Assembly (NCBI GenBank): GCA_903918755.1
Contig: CAIXFN010000056.1
Location: forward strand, 1 to 64,000
DNA: 64,000 bases
Source of the DNA: an uncultured Pedosphaera sp.
GTDB lineage: Bacteria > Verrucomicrobiota > Verrucomicrobiia > Limisphaerales > Pedosphaeraceae
Direction: 5' to 3'
Of the stretch, positions 34,336-41,631 are shown piece after piece; positions within the stretch are counted from its first letter, which is position 1; each line of letters starts with the position of its first letter. The notes under the pieces are model-generated. The model had not been told where the DNA came from. It saw only the letters and a program-made list of their open reading frames with translations, and searched no databases. The position numbers and the translations under genes were made by a program.

Positions 34336-35310
34336 TCAAGCATGCTGAAAATTGACCAAAGACCGCTTCAAATTGGGCAGGGAGCGAACGCTGATTTCAA
34401 TAGGGTCGGGGAAACCCCGCAAATGGGCTTGCCGCCGGCCGGAGTGGTTTTGATCCCAATGCTGAAAAAAATGGAGATTGATAATGGCCGAACGGTGAAT
34501 CCGAACAAAGACGTTGGGCGGCAATTCCCGCAGCCATTCCTTCAATGACTTGCGAAACATCATTTTTTGGCCGTCGCCCCAATGAGCGATGGAATATTCA
34601 CTCTCCGCCAGAAAAGCCTTCACCTGGGAAAGTTTGACATATTCCTGGCGGGAGCTGCCAGTGGACAAAAACCCGCGGTCCTGGACCGGAGGCAGCGGGG
34701 CCGGGGACTTCAACGGCAGGTACGCTTCGCCCAGTTGGGGCAGGATCAGGTCAGCTAGCGCGGGAGATTCGCGGCGAAGGAAAGTAGTGACAGTGGCCCG
34801 CCATCGGGCGGGCAGGTTTTCGCCGCCGAGGTCGTTCACCAAGCCGCCAAATAAATCCAAGACTTGAGAAACCCGCCGGGCCTGCAGGTGGTTGATTTGA
34901 GCAACCCGCTCAAGGCGGGCCTGGATGGCGGCGAGGATTTCCACCAAGGGGGCGGGTTTGTAAAGAAAATCATCCCCACCCAGGTTGATGCTTTGCCGAA
35001 TCTGTTCCCGGGAAGTATTGCCGCTGAATACAATCAGGGGAATCTCTCGAAACCGGATTTCGGAGCGCAACCGGGCAATCACACCAAAACCATCCAAGGA
35101 AGGCATTTCCAGGTCGCAAATGATCAAGTCGGGCCGATGGGTAACCGCCAGTTGCAGGCCCTGGTTGCCGTCGCGGGCGGTAACCACCACGAAGCCTTTG
35201 CGCGTCAGGAATGTCGCCAACATTTTTAGGAGGTCGGCGTCGTCATCGATGAGCAGGATCCGCTGGGAGACAGGATTATTGATGTCGTTTTCTTTGGGCA
35301 AAGTCTTCAC
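34336..35310 (-). CDS. LytTR-family response regulator
   Basis: 324 residues from a GTG at 35310. Receiver about 15-135: LLIDDDADLLKML, Asp66 in LIICDLEMPSLDGFG, Lys in FLYKPAPLVE. A helical middle section (about 140-215) is followed by a LytTR DNA-binding domain about 222-320: VKLSQVKAFLAESEYSIAHW, then LKEWLRELPPNVFVRIHRSA and IINLHFFQH. LytTR proteins (AgrA, AlgR, ComE) bind pairs of 9-base direct repeats about two helical turns apart. Such pairs are present at three nearby loci, so this is the best candidate for their regulator. Transcribed separately from the kinase operon, as the first gene of the array. Confidence 0.93.
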   Translation of the reverse strand: MKTLPKENDINNPVSQRILLIDDDADLLKMLATFLTRKGFVVVTARDGNQGLQLAVTHRPDLIICDLEMPSLDGFGVIARLRSEIRFREIPLIVFSGNTSREQIRQSINLGGDDFLYKPAPLVEILAAIQARLERVAQINHLQARRVSQVLDLFGGLVNDLGGENLPARWRATVTTFLRRESPALADLILPQLGEAYLPLKSPAPLPPVQDRGFLSTGSSRQEYVKLSQVKAFLAESEYSIAHWGDGQKMMFRKSLKEWLRELPPNVFVRIHRSAIINLHFFQHWDQNHSGRRQAHLRGFPDPIEISVRSLPNLKRSLVNFQHA

Positions 35311-35579
35311 TGATTTGGGCGATCGTCACTCAATGGGACCCGGTCGGGAAGTGGGCCAAAATTAACGGGGGCCTTCACTGAGCACCGATGTTCGCAGACG
35401 ATCGTGATTTCTGCTGGAAAGGTTATGGAGCATAGCGGGGGGATTGCCAATTAAAAAGGCATGGCCCGAGGGAAAGACATTCCATCCTCTCGGGTAACAG
35501 ACACTTCTGGCAGACGGCGCAGCGCACAGCTGGGCGGGGCGGGGAATTCGGGCTGCCGGCCCGGCGACCGGATAATGCT

Positions 35580-36275
35580 TCAGTTTATTGTAGTCACTTT
35601 TTTCTTCGCCCGTTCGGACAGCCGGGATAAAACTTCGTCCGGCACGGCGCACGGGTAGCCGTTTTCGTAAATCGCGCCGCTGGAACCACTATTTCCGTTC
35701 ATCGTTTCGACATTGAGCACCAGCCGGCTATCGCCGTCGTACGCCCAAACATTGGATTGGCTCTCAATAAAGACAAACCACCCAGCCTGCGCCTTCCATT
35801 CACCCGGGCTGATCGTGCTACTCCAACTGGAAACGGGTGGCCCGTCGACTGCGCCAAATCCGCCCAGGCGGGACAAATTCAGAGCGGTCTCCGAAGTCCC
35901 AATCCGCCACGTGCCATCGGACGAAGCATTGGTGCCAAATGTGGTAATCAACAGCGGATGAAACACCGGCCCCAGCGCGGCCGTCGTCGCCGGGGTGGGA
36001 AGTTTCATTTTCCGTTTCATGAGAAACGTGTCGGGACCGGATAAATTATGAACGACCCCTTCAAATTCCCATCCCTCCCGGCGCAACCGGATTTTTTCCT
36101 CCGCACTCAACACCTGTTTAAGCTCCCAGGATTCGACGACCTTGCCGCCCCGTTGATCGGTCAAGGTCATTCTGCCATCTTTCGATTCGATGGTGTGGAA
36201 TGTGCCATGGCAACCAGCCAGAAGCAGGGCGCCGAAAGTCAGCATTCGCCAGAGCTTTTGGGGCGGCAGAATCAT
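35580..36275 (-). CDS. Putative lipoprotein
   Basis: 231 residues from the ATG at 36275. The N-terminus is a lipoprotein signal (MILPPQKLWRMLTFGALLLA then GC, lipobox LLAGC), predicting attachment to a membrane. The mature part is beta-rich, with no recognised family; near the end are WFVFIESQSNVWAYDGDSRL and a Gly/Ser stretch (NGNSGSSG). Stands alone, about 270 bases upstream of the LytTR gene. Function unknown. Confidence 0.7.
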   Translation of the reverse strand: MILPPQKLWRMLTFGALLLAGCHGTFHTIESKDGRMTLTDQRGGKVVESWELKQVLSAEEKIRLRREGWEFEGVVHNLSGPDTFLMKRKMKLPTPATTAALGPVFHPLLITTFGTNASSDGTWRIGTSETALNLSRLGGFGAVDGPPVSSWSSTISPGEWKAQAGWFVFIESQSNVWAYDGDSRLVLNVETMNGNSGSSGAIYENGYPCAVPDEVLSRLSERAKKKVTTIN

Positions 36276-36604
36276 TGTTGAAGCAATATCCAACTATTCA
36301 GGTGCTTTCGCAAGTTGTTCCAGAGAGTGGCCCGCGAACGCCTGCAAGCGCGCTTACCTGCGGGGGCAAAGCGAAGGAAGGGACCCCGAGCCACGGAGGC
36401 GGGGCGAAGGTCTTGGATTTGGTGGTCCGATCTTAAGGGACGGTGGAAAAATCCGACGCGGGGGTGTTTGCGAATGCGCCGGCCCCCATCGATAAGAGCT
36501 TCCAACTTCGCCAAGGCTTTGGTAGACAAGTCGCCGGACGGGACGGAGGCCGGGGAAGGCGGAACTCCGAACCGTGGAGGCGGGAAGCCAAATGACTGAG
36601 CGGC
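36276..36604. other. Intergenic region with dispersed repeat copy 2
   Basis: About 330 bases with no convincing gene. 36502-36528 and 36561-36572 match the two blocks of the repeat at 22101-22146. The rest is GC-rich with scattered GGAGGCGGG phrases. Confidence 0.45.
36502..36572. repeat. Dispersed repeat, copy 2
   Basis: 24 of 27 bases match 22101-22127, and GGAACTCCGAAC (36561-36572) matches 22135-22146 with one change. The spacer between the blocks is 25 bases longer than in copy 1. Confidence 0.55.
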
Positions 36605-37882
36605 TCAGGGTTTTACGGCGGGGCTGGCTTTGCCGAAGCGCCAGAGGTGGGCGTCGCTGCGGAAGTAGATGGCGCCCTGGGAAATGGAGGGGGTGCTGAG
36701 GACGGCTTCGGCCAGCTTTACTTCACTGGCGACTTCGCCTTCGGGTTTGGTGGTGTCCACGACCTGAACCGCTCCCTCTTCATTGATGCAATAAAGCATG
36801 TGGCCGGCGGCCACGGGAGTGGCGCTGAAGGGGCCTTTCAGGCGCAACTGCCAGCGGACGTCGCCGGTGGCGGTGTCGCCGCAACTGAGGATACCGGCGT
36901 CGGTAAGAGTGTAGATGCGCTCCCCGAGGAGCACGGGGCTGGGGGTTCCCGGACGGAGTTTGCCGGATTGCCATAGTTGCTTCGGTGCCTCACCGGCGGC
37001 GCCGGGTTGCAAAGCGGTCAGGCCGCGCTTGGAAGGGACAAACAGGACGCCGCCGCCGGCAGTGGCGGAGGGGATGGAGGACCCGACGTCCGTGGTGTTC
37101 CAGACGATTTTTCCGGTGGCCGGTTCGAGGGCGGCAAGGGCTTTGGCCGAAAGCAGGATGGCCAGTTCCCCTTCCCCGCTTTTTAACAAGGTGGGCGAAG
37201 TCCAGTTGGACTCATGGGGGCGGGCGAGTTTCCAGCGATTGACACCGGTCTCCAAATCGAGGCCCACGACAAAGCCCTCGCTTTGACTCTGGACCTGCGC
37301 GATGGCGACGCCGCCGGAAAGAATGAGCGAGGAGGCCATGCCCAGGCTGTCAGCGGCGTTCGGGTAATCGTGGCCCAAACCACGGAACCAGAGGAGATTG
37401 CCATCGAGGTCGAGGCAGAAGATGTCATTGGAGGAAAAGGTGGCGACGAGGTGCTTGCCGTCGCAGGCCGGGGTGTTGGCGGCCACACTCATCTTTTCCT
37501 GGCAGACGGTCCGGCCGGTAGCGGAGAATTGGCGTTCCCAAAGCCGGGCGCCGTTCACGGCACTGAGGCAGAGAATGTGCAGGCGCTGCTCCTTGGGACC
37601 ACTGCAGCAGGTGACAAAGATGCGGTCGCCGATCACAATGGGGCTCGACAGGCCGCGGCCGGGCAGGTCGGACTTCCAGGCGAGGTCGCGCGCAGTGTCC
37701 AGCGTGGCCGGGACGCCGGTTTCAGCAGACAAGCCGTTGCCGGACGGTCCGCGAAATTGGGACCAGTCCGCGGCGGAGAGGGCGCTGCCACCGGAAACAA
37801 GGAGTCCCGCAACGACCGCAAGGGTGGGGCGACAAGGAAGCCAGGCCGGGATGCGGGAGGAAAAGGAGAATAGCGGGTTCAT
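36605..37882 (-). CDS. Exported PQQ-like beta-propeller protein
   Basis: 425 residues from the ATG at 37882. Signal peptide (TLAVVAGLLVSGGSALSA), then WSQFRGPSGNGLS, the usual start of these planctomycete/verrucomicrobial propellers. Blade repeats follow, such as GDRIFVTCC, ALEPATGKIVWNTT and CGDTATGDVRWQLRLKGP. They resemble BamB or PQQ dehydrogenase propellers, but the catalytic residues of PQQ dehydrogenases are not evident, so a scaffold or binding role is likely. Its ATG overlaps the stop of the upstream gene (ATGA). Confidence 0.88.
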   Translation of the reverse strand: MNPLFSFSSRIPAWLPCRPTLAVVAGLLVSGGSALSAADWSQFRGPSGNGLSAETGVPATLDTARDLAWKSDLPGRGLSSPIVIGDRIFVTCCSGPKEQRLHILCLSAVNGARLWERQFSATGRTVCQEKMSVAANTPACDGKHLVATFSSNDIFCLDLDGNLLWFRGLGHDYPNAADSLGMASSLILSGGVAIAQVQSQSEGFVVGLDLETGVNRWKLARPHESNWTSPTLLKSGEGELAILLSAKALAALEPATGKIVWNTTDVGSSIPSATAGGGVLFVPSKRGLTALQPGAAGEAPKQLWQSGKLRPGTPSPVLLGERIYTLTDAGILSCGDTATGDVRWQLRLKGPFSATPVAAGHMLYCINEEGAVQVVDTTKPEGEVASEVKLAEAVLSTPSISQGAIYFRSDAHLWRFGKASPAVKP

Positions 37883-39039
37883 AGGGGCTCGCTGGTCACA
37901 GGGGTGGTGGTCTCCGCCGGGGCGGGAGTAATCGGGGTGCCGAGGGCATCCGTGATGCGCAATTGAAAATTCCATTCGACGGTCCAGTCCTCGGTCTGCT
38001 CGTTTTGGCACACTTTCACGAGGATGGTGTTGCGACCCGGTTTGAGTTGGGCGGGCATGGTGTATTGGTCGATCCGGGAATCGAAATGATATTCATCGCG
38101 ACCGAAGAGCAGTTTACCGTTGAGCCAGACTTTCCAGGAAGTTTCGCAGCCGAGGCGGATCTCGACGGCCTGGGCGCGGTCGGAAATGAAATCGGTGGTG
38201 GCGTAGGCGGTGACTTCCTTGAGTTTGCCAAAGGCCACGTTGAGGTCCAGCTTGCCGAACGGATCTTTGACAGGGTAATCCCGCCACTTCACCTTGCCCG
38301 TCTTGCCGTCCGCTTCGGCCGCCAGATCCAATTTTTGTTCGGGGGCAAAGGCCGTTTCAAAACCTTTTTTGCCGGTGTTATCGAACGGCCCGATGATCTT
38401 CCATTGCGTCAGGAAACCGAATAATTTCAACGAATCCACCGGTTGACCAAGCTTGGCGAGGTTGGTGGAAATCTGGTCGATCTGGCCGACGTCGCGGGCG
38501 GAATTCAGGGCCTGTTGAAACAGCAGGGCGGCCCCGGCCTGGTTACTGGCGGCCAGAGATTGGCCGGCCTGATCGATGACTTTTTGGATGGCGTCATAGC
38601 GGATTTCGAGGCTGGGATCGTTCAGCATGCCGGGGAGGAGTTTGTCCACGGTGGGGGCATCCACCCGGGAGAGCAATTCGTAAACCAGCCGCCGGGCGCG
38701 GGGATCATGCCGGGAATCGAGCAGGAAGCCGCCCAACTCGGGTACCGGGAGGCGGCCCCCGGAATTCACGGTGCGGCTGGCGATGGTATCGACGGCCGGT
38801 CGCAACCAATTCAGCGCGAGATCGTTGGCCCCATCCATGGCTTCGAAAATGGGCACCAGCGTGGGGGCATCGCCGGCGGCGAGACGTTTCCAGGCGGCAG
38901 AGGCGGCGGCGTTCCCCTGGCCTTCGGGTCCGACGGCCCGGATGGTGGCGAGGGAATCGGCCATTTCCTTGGGAGGCGCGGCCAGGGCGGAGCCAACCAC
39001 GGCGAAGATCAGCAATACTCGCGCGATAGGTGCGATCAT
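37879..39039 (-). CDS. Exported protein with HEAT-like N-terminal and carbohydrate-binding-like C-terminal domain
   Basis: 386 residues. ATGs at 39051 (MVYT) and 39039 (MIAPIARVLLIFAVVGSALA) are both possible; the second gives a compact signal peptide. Residues about 20-220 are helical repeats (LLDSRHDPRARRLVYELLSR, LNDPSLEIRYDAIQKVI), HEAT-like. Residues about 230-370 form a beta-sandwich: WKIIGPFDNTGKKG, then GCETSWKVWLNGKLLFG and LKPGRNTILVKVCQN, a pattern seen in carbohydrate-binding modules of PVC bacteria. First gene of a pair with the PQQ-like propeller; both probably act outside the cytoplasm on a polymer. Confidence 0.8.
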   Translation of the reverse strand: MIAPIARVLLIFAVVGSALAAPPKEMADSLATIRAVGPEGQGNAAASAAWKRLAAGDAPTLVPIFEAMDGANDLALNWLRPAVDTIASRTVNSGGRLPVPELGGFLLDSRHDPRARRLVYELLSRVDAPTVDKLLPGMLNDPSLEIRYDAIQKVIDQAGQSLAASNQAGAALLFQQALNSARDVGQIDQISTNLAKLGQPVDSLKLFGFLTQWKIIGPFDNTGKKGFETAFAPEQKLDLAAEADGKTGKVKWRDYPVKDPFGKLDLNVAFGKLKEVTAYATTDFISDRAQAVEIRLGCETSWKVWLNGKLLFGRDEYHFDSRIDQYTMPAQLKPGRNTILVKVCQNEQTEDWTVEWNFQLRITDALGTPITPAPAETTTPVTSEPL

Positions 39040-39124
39040 GGTGTAGACCATGCGCAAGCCGGGGGGCCGTGGCAAGCCGGAAACAGCGAAACAACCGCGA
39101 ATAATGGAAATGGAATGACGGAGG

Positions 39125-39200
39125 TTTAGCCGCGAAGAAGCGCGCACATACGCCAAATCGGAAAGAAAATTCGAGGTTTCGTTGGCCGCTTTCCATATTT
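39125..39200 (+). repeat. Direct repeat upstream of the GxxExxY gene
   Basis: Contains TTTAGCCGCGAAGAAGCGCG, then ACGCCAAATCGGAAAG and AATTCGAGGTTT. Related versions recur in the same orientation at about 39748-39800 and 39954-40005, downstream of the GxxExxY gene. The gene is thus bracketed by direct repeats. Confidence 0.5.
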
Positions 39201-39300
39201 TGCCCGATTCCTTCCGCAGCAACGAAAAGGCGGCCGCAAGGAGGAGGTTGATTTAGCCGGGAAACAGGGCAAAACTTGAGGGAGGCGAAAGGAACCGAGA

Positions 39301-39720
39301 ATGAAAGAGATCATGGAATTGACCGCTATCGTGCGGGAGACGGCTTTTGCGATCCACTGCTATCACAAGCACGGGCACTTGGAAAAAATTTATGAAAATG
39401 CCCTGGCGCATCGACTCCGAAAAGACGGTTGGGTGGTGGACCAACCGCACCCACTCAAGGTGTTTGAAGAAGACGGAACTTTGATCGGAGAATATTACGC
39501 GGATTTGTTCATTGATGGCCGATTGATTGTGGAGGTGAAGGCGGTCAAGACTTTGGCGGATGAGCATGTGGCCCAGGTGCTGGGATACCTACGCTCTTCG
39601 CGCCTTGAACATGGGCTATTGATGAATTTCGGAGCACCAAAGTTTGAAATCCGGAAATACGCTCTGACTCCTGTGGGGAATGCCAAAGAATCACCGGCAA
39701 CGGAGTTGAATCCGGAATAA
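39301..39720 (+). CDS. GxxExxY family protein
   Basis: 139 residues with the defining motif GHLEKIYENAL and the conserved pair YYADLFIDGRLIVEVKAVKT, which looks like the D-x(n)-ExK core of a PD-(D/E)XK nuclease fold. The protein begins MKEIMELTAIVRETAFAI. The function of the family is unproven. The last about 25 residues (PVGNAKESPATELNPE) differ from the usual end of the family and lie within the sequence that is repeated 205 bases downstream, so the gene end may have been shaped by the duplication. Confidence 0.88.
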   Translation: MKEIMELTAIVRETAFAIHCYHKHGHLEKIYENALAHRLRKDGWVVDQPHPLKVFEEDGTLIGEYYADLFIDGRLIVEVKAVKTLADEHVAQVLGYLRSSRLEHGLLMNFGAPKFEIRKYALTPVGNAKESPATELNPE

Positions 39721-40010
39721 TTTTGCCAGGGAAATAAGGGGGAATGATTAGCCGCAAAAGGCGCAAAATACGCAAAATCTGAAAGAAAGTTTGAAGTTTT
39801 GTGCGCCTCTTGCCTGAGGCGTCTTTCGCGTATTTTGGCGTACCAAAATTGCAAATCAGGAATACGCTTTGACTCCTTCGGGGAATGCCAAAGGATCACC
39901 AGCAACGGAGTCGAACCGGAACGAATCTGCCAGGGAAATAAAGGGGAATGATTAGCCGCAAAATACGCAAAATACGCAAAATCTGAATGGAAGTTCGAGG
40001 TCTTTTCCAG
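39636..40010 (+). repeat. About 205-bp tandem duplication covering the GxxExxY gene end
   Basis: The segment from about 39636 (within the gene) to about 39835 is repeated from about 39840 to 40010 with roughly one base in eight changed: TACGCTCTGACTCCTGTGGG versus TACGCTTTGACTCCTTCGGG, and GAATGATTAGCCGCAAAA in both. The second copy carries a broken gene end and is not a gene. It ends in the TAGCCGCAAAATACGC-type repeat that also occurs upstream of the gene. Confidence 0.65.
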
Positions 40011-40308
40011 CTCTTCCTTTATTCGCATTCAGCGATTTTTGCGGCGAAATTCCTGGCTGCTTATTGTCCGATTTTTACGGCCTTAGTTTTCAACGCTTCA
40101 TCCCGAAAGAGGAAATGTGTTTGATGGATTCAGGATTGCGGCTCGGACGGGTTTTGCCCTATTCCTTCCCCGTCAATTCTCCAGCACTTTTGGTGCGGAG
40201 AAATTATGAATTCAAGAAATTACAGCGCCCCGCAGCCTGGCAGGCCACAACCATGCCAAAACAGATCCAACCGGCCCAGGTTGAGCGGCCACATTATGCC
40301 CCTGCCCA
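40011..40308. other. Intergenic sequence upstream of sbcD
   Basis: About 300 bases with no convincing gene, terminator or promoter recognised. The start of sbcD is the ATG at 40309. Confidence 0.4.
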
Positions 40309-41631
40309 ATGCCGTCTCATCCACCAGCCATTAAGAACAAGCCCGCCGGAGCTTATCGAGTGCTGCATACCGCGGACTGGCACCTGGGGAAGATGCTGGG
40401 GGAACACTCGCGTGAGGTGGAGCACACGCGGTTCCTGGAATTTCTTCTCCGCCAAATCAAGCAACTGGAGGTGGACGCGCTGGTGATTGCGGGGGATGTC
40501 TTCGATTCCGCGAATCCGCCGCAGAGTGCGGTGGCGCAGTATTACGATTTTCTTTCGGCGCTGTTGCGGCCCGGTGGTTGCGCGGTGGTGATCGTGGCGG
40601 GGAATCACGATTCTCCGGCGCATTTGGAAGCGCCCCGCCAGATATTGCGGGCGTTGGGAGCGCAAGTTATCGGCACGATGCCGGCGGAGGCGACCAAGGC
40701 ACTGATCGTGTTGCCGGACGCGACAGCGCCAAGATTGGTGGTGGCGGCGGTGCCGTTTTTGCGGGATCGCGACCTGCGGCTGGGGCAGTCGGGGCAAAGC
40801 GCGGTGGAAATCCAACACTCGCTGGTGGCGGGGATTCAACGCCGGTATGACGAGGTCGCGGCGGCGGCCCAAGCGTGGAAAGACCGCGGGGTGCCGGTGC
40901 TGGCCACCGGGCACTTGACGGTGGTCGGCTCCAAGACATCCGAGAGCGAGCGGGAAATCCATGTGGGCGGGCTGGGCGCGGTGGGAGCGGCGTGCTTTTC
41001 CCCGGTTTTCGATTATGTGGCCCTGGGGCATCTGCACTGTCCGCAGGCGGCCGGGGGGCGAGAAATCGTGCGCTATGCCGGGTCGCCGATTCCCTTGAGT
41101 TTCAGCGAAGCCACCGACATCAAAGCGGTGCGGATTCTGGATTTCGCGGAGGGCCGGCTGGTCCAGCAAACGGCGTTGGAATTGCCCCTGGTTCGCCGCC
41201 TCTTTCAAATCATCACACAACGGCACTTGTTGGAGGGCGTCCTGGCGGCATTCGCCCCGGTGGTCACGGAATTGCCGGCCTGGGTGGAACTGGTGATCGA
41301 GGATCCGGTGGCGGGCGAAAATGTGTTCGACCGGGTCCAGGAACTCACGGCGGATCGAACATTCCAGGTGGTGCGGGTAGTGGGAAAACACGGCCCCGGC
41401 CCCGCGGGACTGGCGGTCAGCGATGCCGCCGATGTGGCCGGCATCACTGATCTGCTGGCGGAACCGGCGAAGGTTTTCGCGCACCGACTGGAAGAGGAAA
41501 CCGGGCTGACGGAGCCCGAACGCACCGGGTTGACCATGGTGTTCCGGGAGTTGCTGGAATTGCACACGGAGCAAGCGCGCACCGCCGCGGAAAGCGGGCG
41601 CACCAAAAACCGTCCGGTGGTGAAGGCATGA
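40309..41631 (+). CDS. sbcD: Exonuclease SbcD
   Basis: 440 residues, the nuclease subunit of the SbcCD (Mre11-Rad50-like) complex that cleaves DNA hairpins and processes ends, using Mn2+. All metallophosphoesterase motifs are present: DWHLG, GDVFDSANPP, GNHDSPAH (about residue 102), GHLTVV and GHLHCPQ. The N-terminal MPSHPPAIKNKPAG precedes the first strand VLHTADWH; a start nearer that strand cannot be excluded. The stop overlaps the sbcC start (ATGA). Confidence 0.96.
   Translation: MPSHPPAIKNKPAGAYRVLHTADWHLGKMLGEHSREVEHTRFLEFLLRQIKQLEVDALVIAGDVFDSANPPQSAVAQYYDFLSALLRPGGCAVVIVAGNHDSPAHLEAPRQILRALGAQVIGTMPAEATKALIVLPDATAPRLVVAAVPFLRDRDLRLGQSGQSAVEIQHSLVAGIQRRYDEVAAAAQAWKDRGVPVLATGHLTVVGSKTSESEREIHVGGLGAVGAACFSPVFDYVALGHLHCPQAAGGREIVRYAGSPIPLSFSEATDIKAVRILDFAEGRLVQQTALELPLVRRLFQIITQRHLLEGVLAAFAPVVTELPAWVELVIEDPVAGENVFDRVQELTADRTFQVVRVVGKHGPGPAGLAVSDAADVAGITDLLAEPAKVFAHRLEEETGLTEPERTGLTMVFRELLELHTEQARTAAESGRTKNRPVVKA

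Noticed and set aside
40294-41574. Long open frame on the strand opposite sbcD
   Set aside because: The plus-strand frame has all SbcD motifs; the opposite frame is rich in His/Arg/Gln typical of an antisense shadow.
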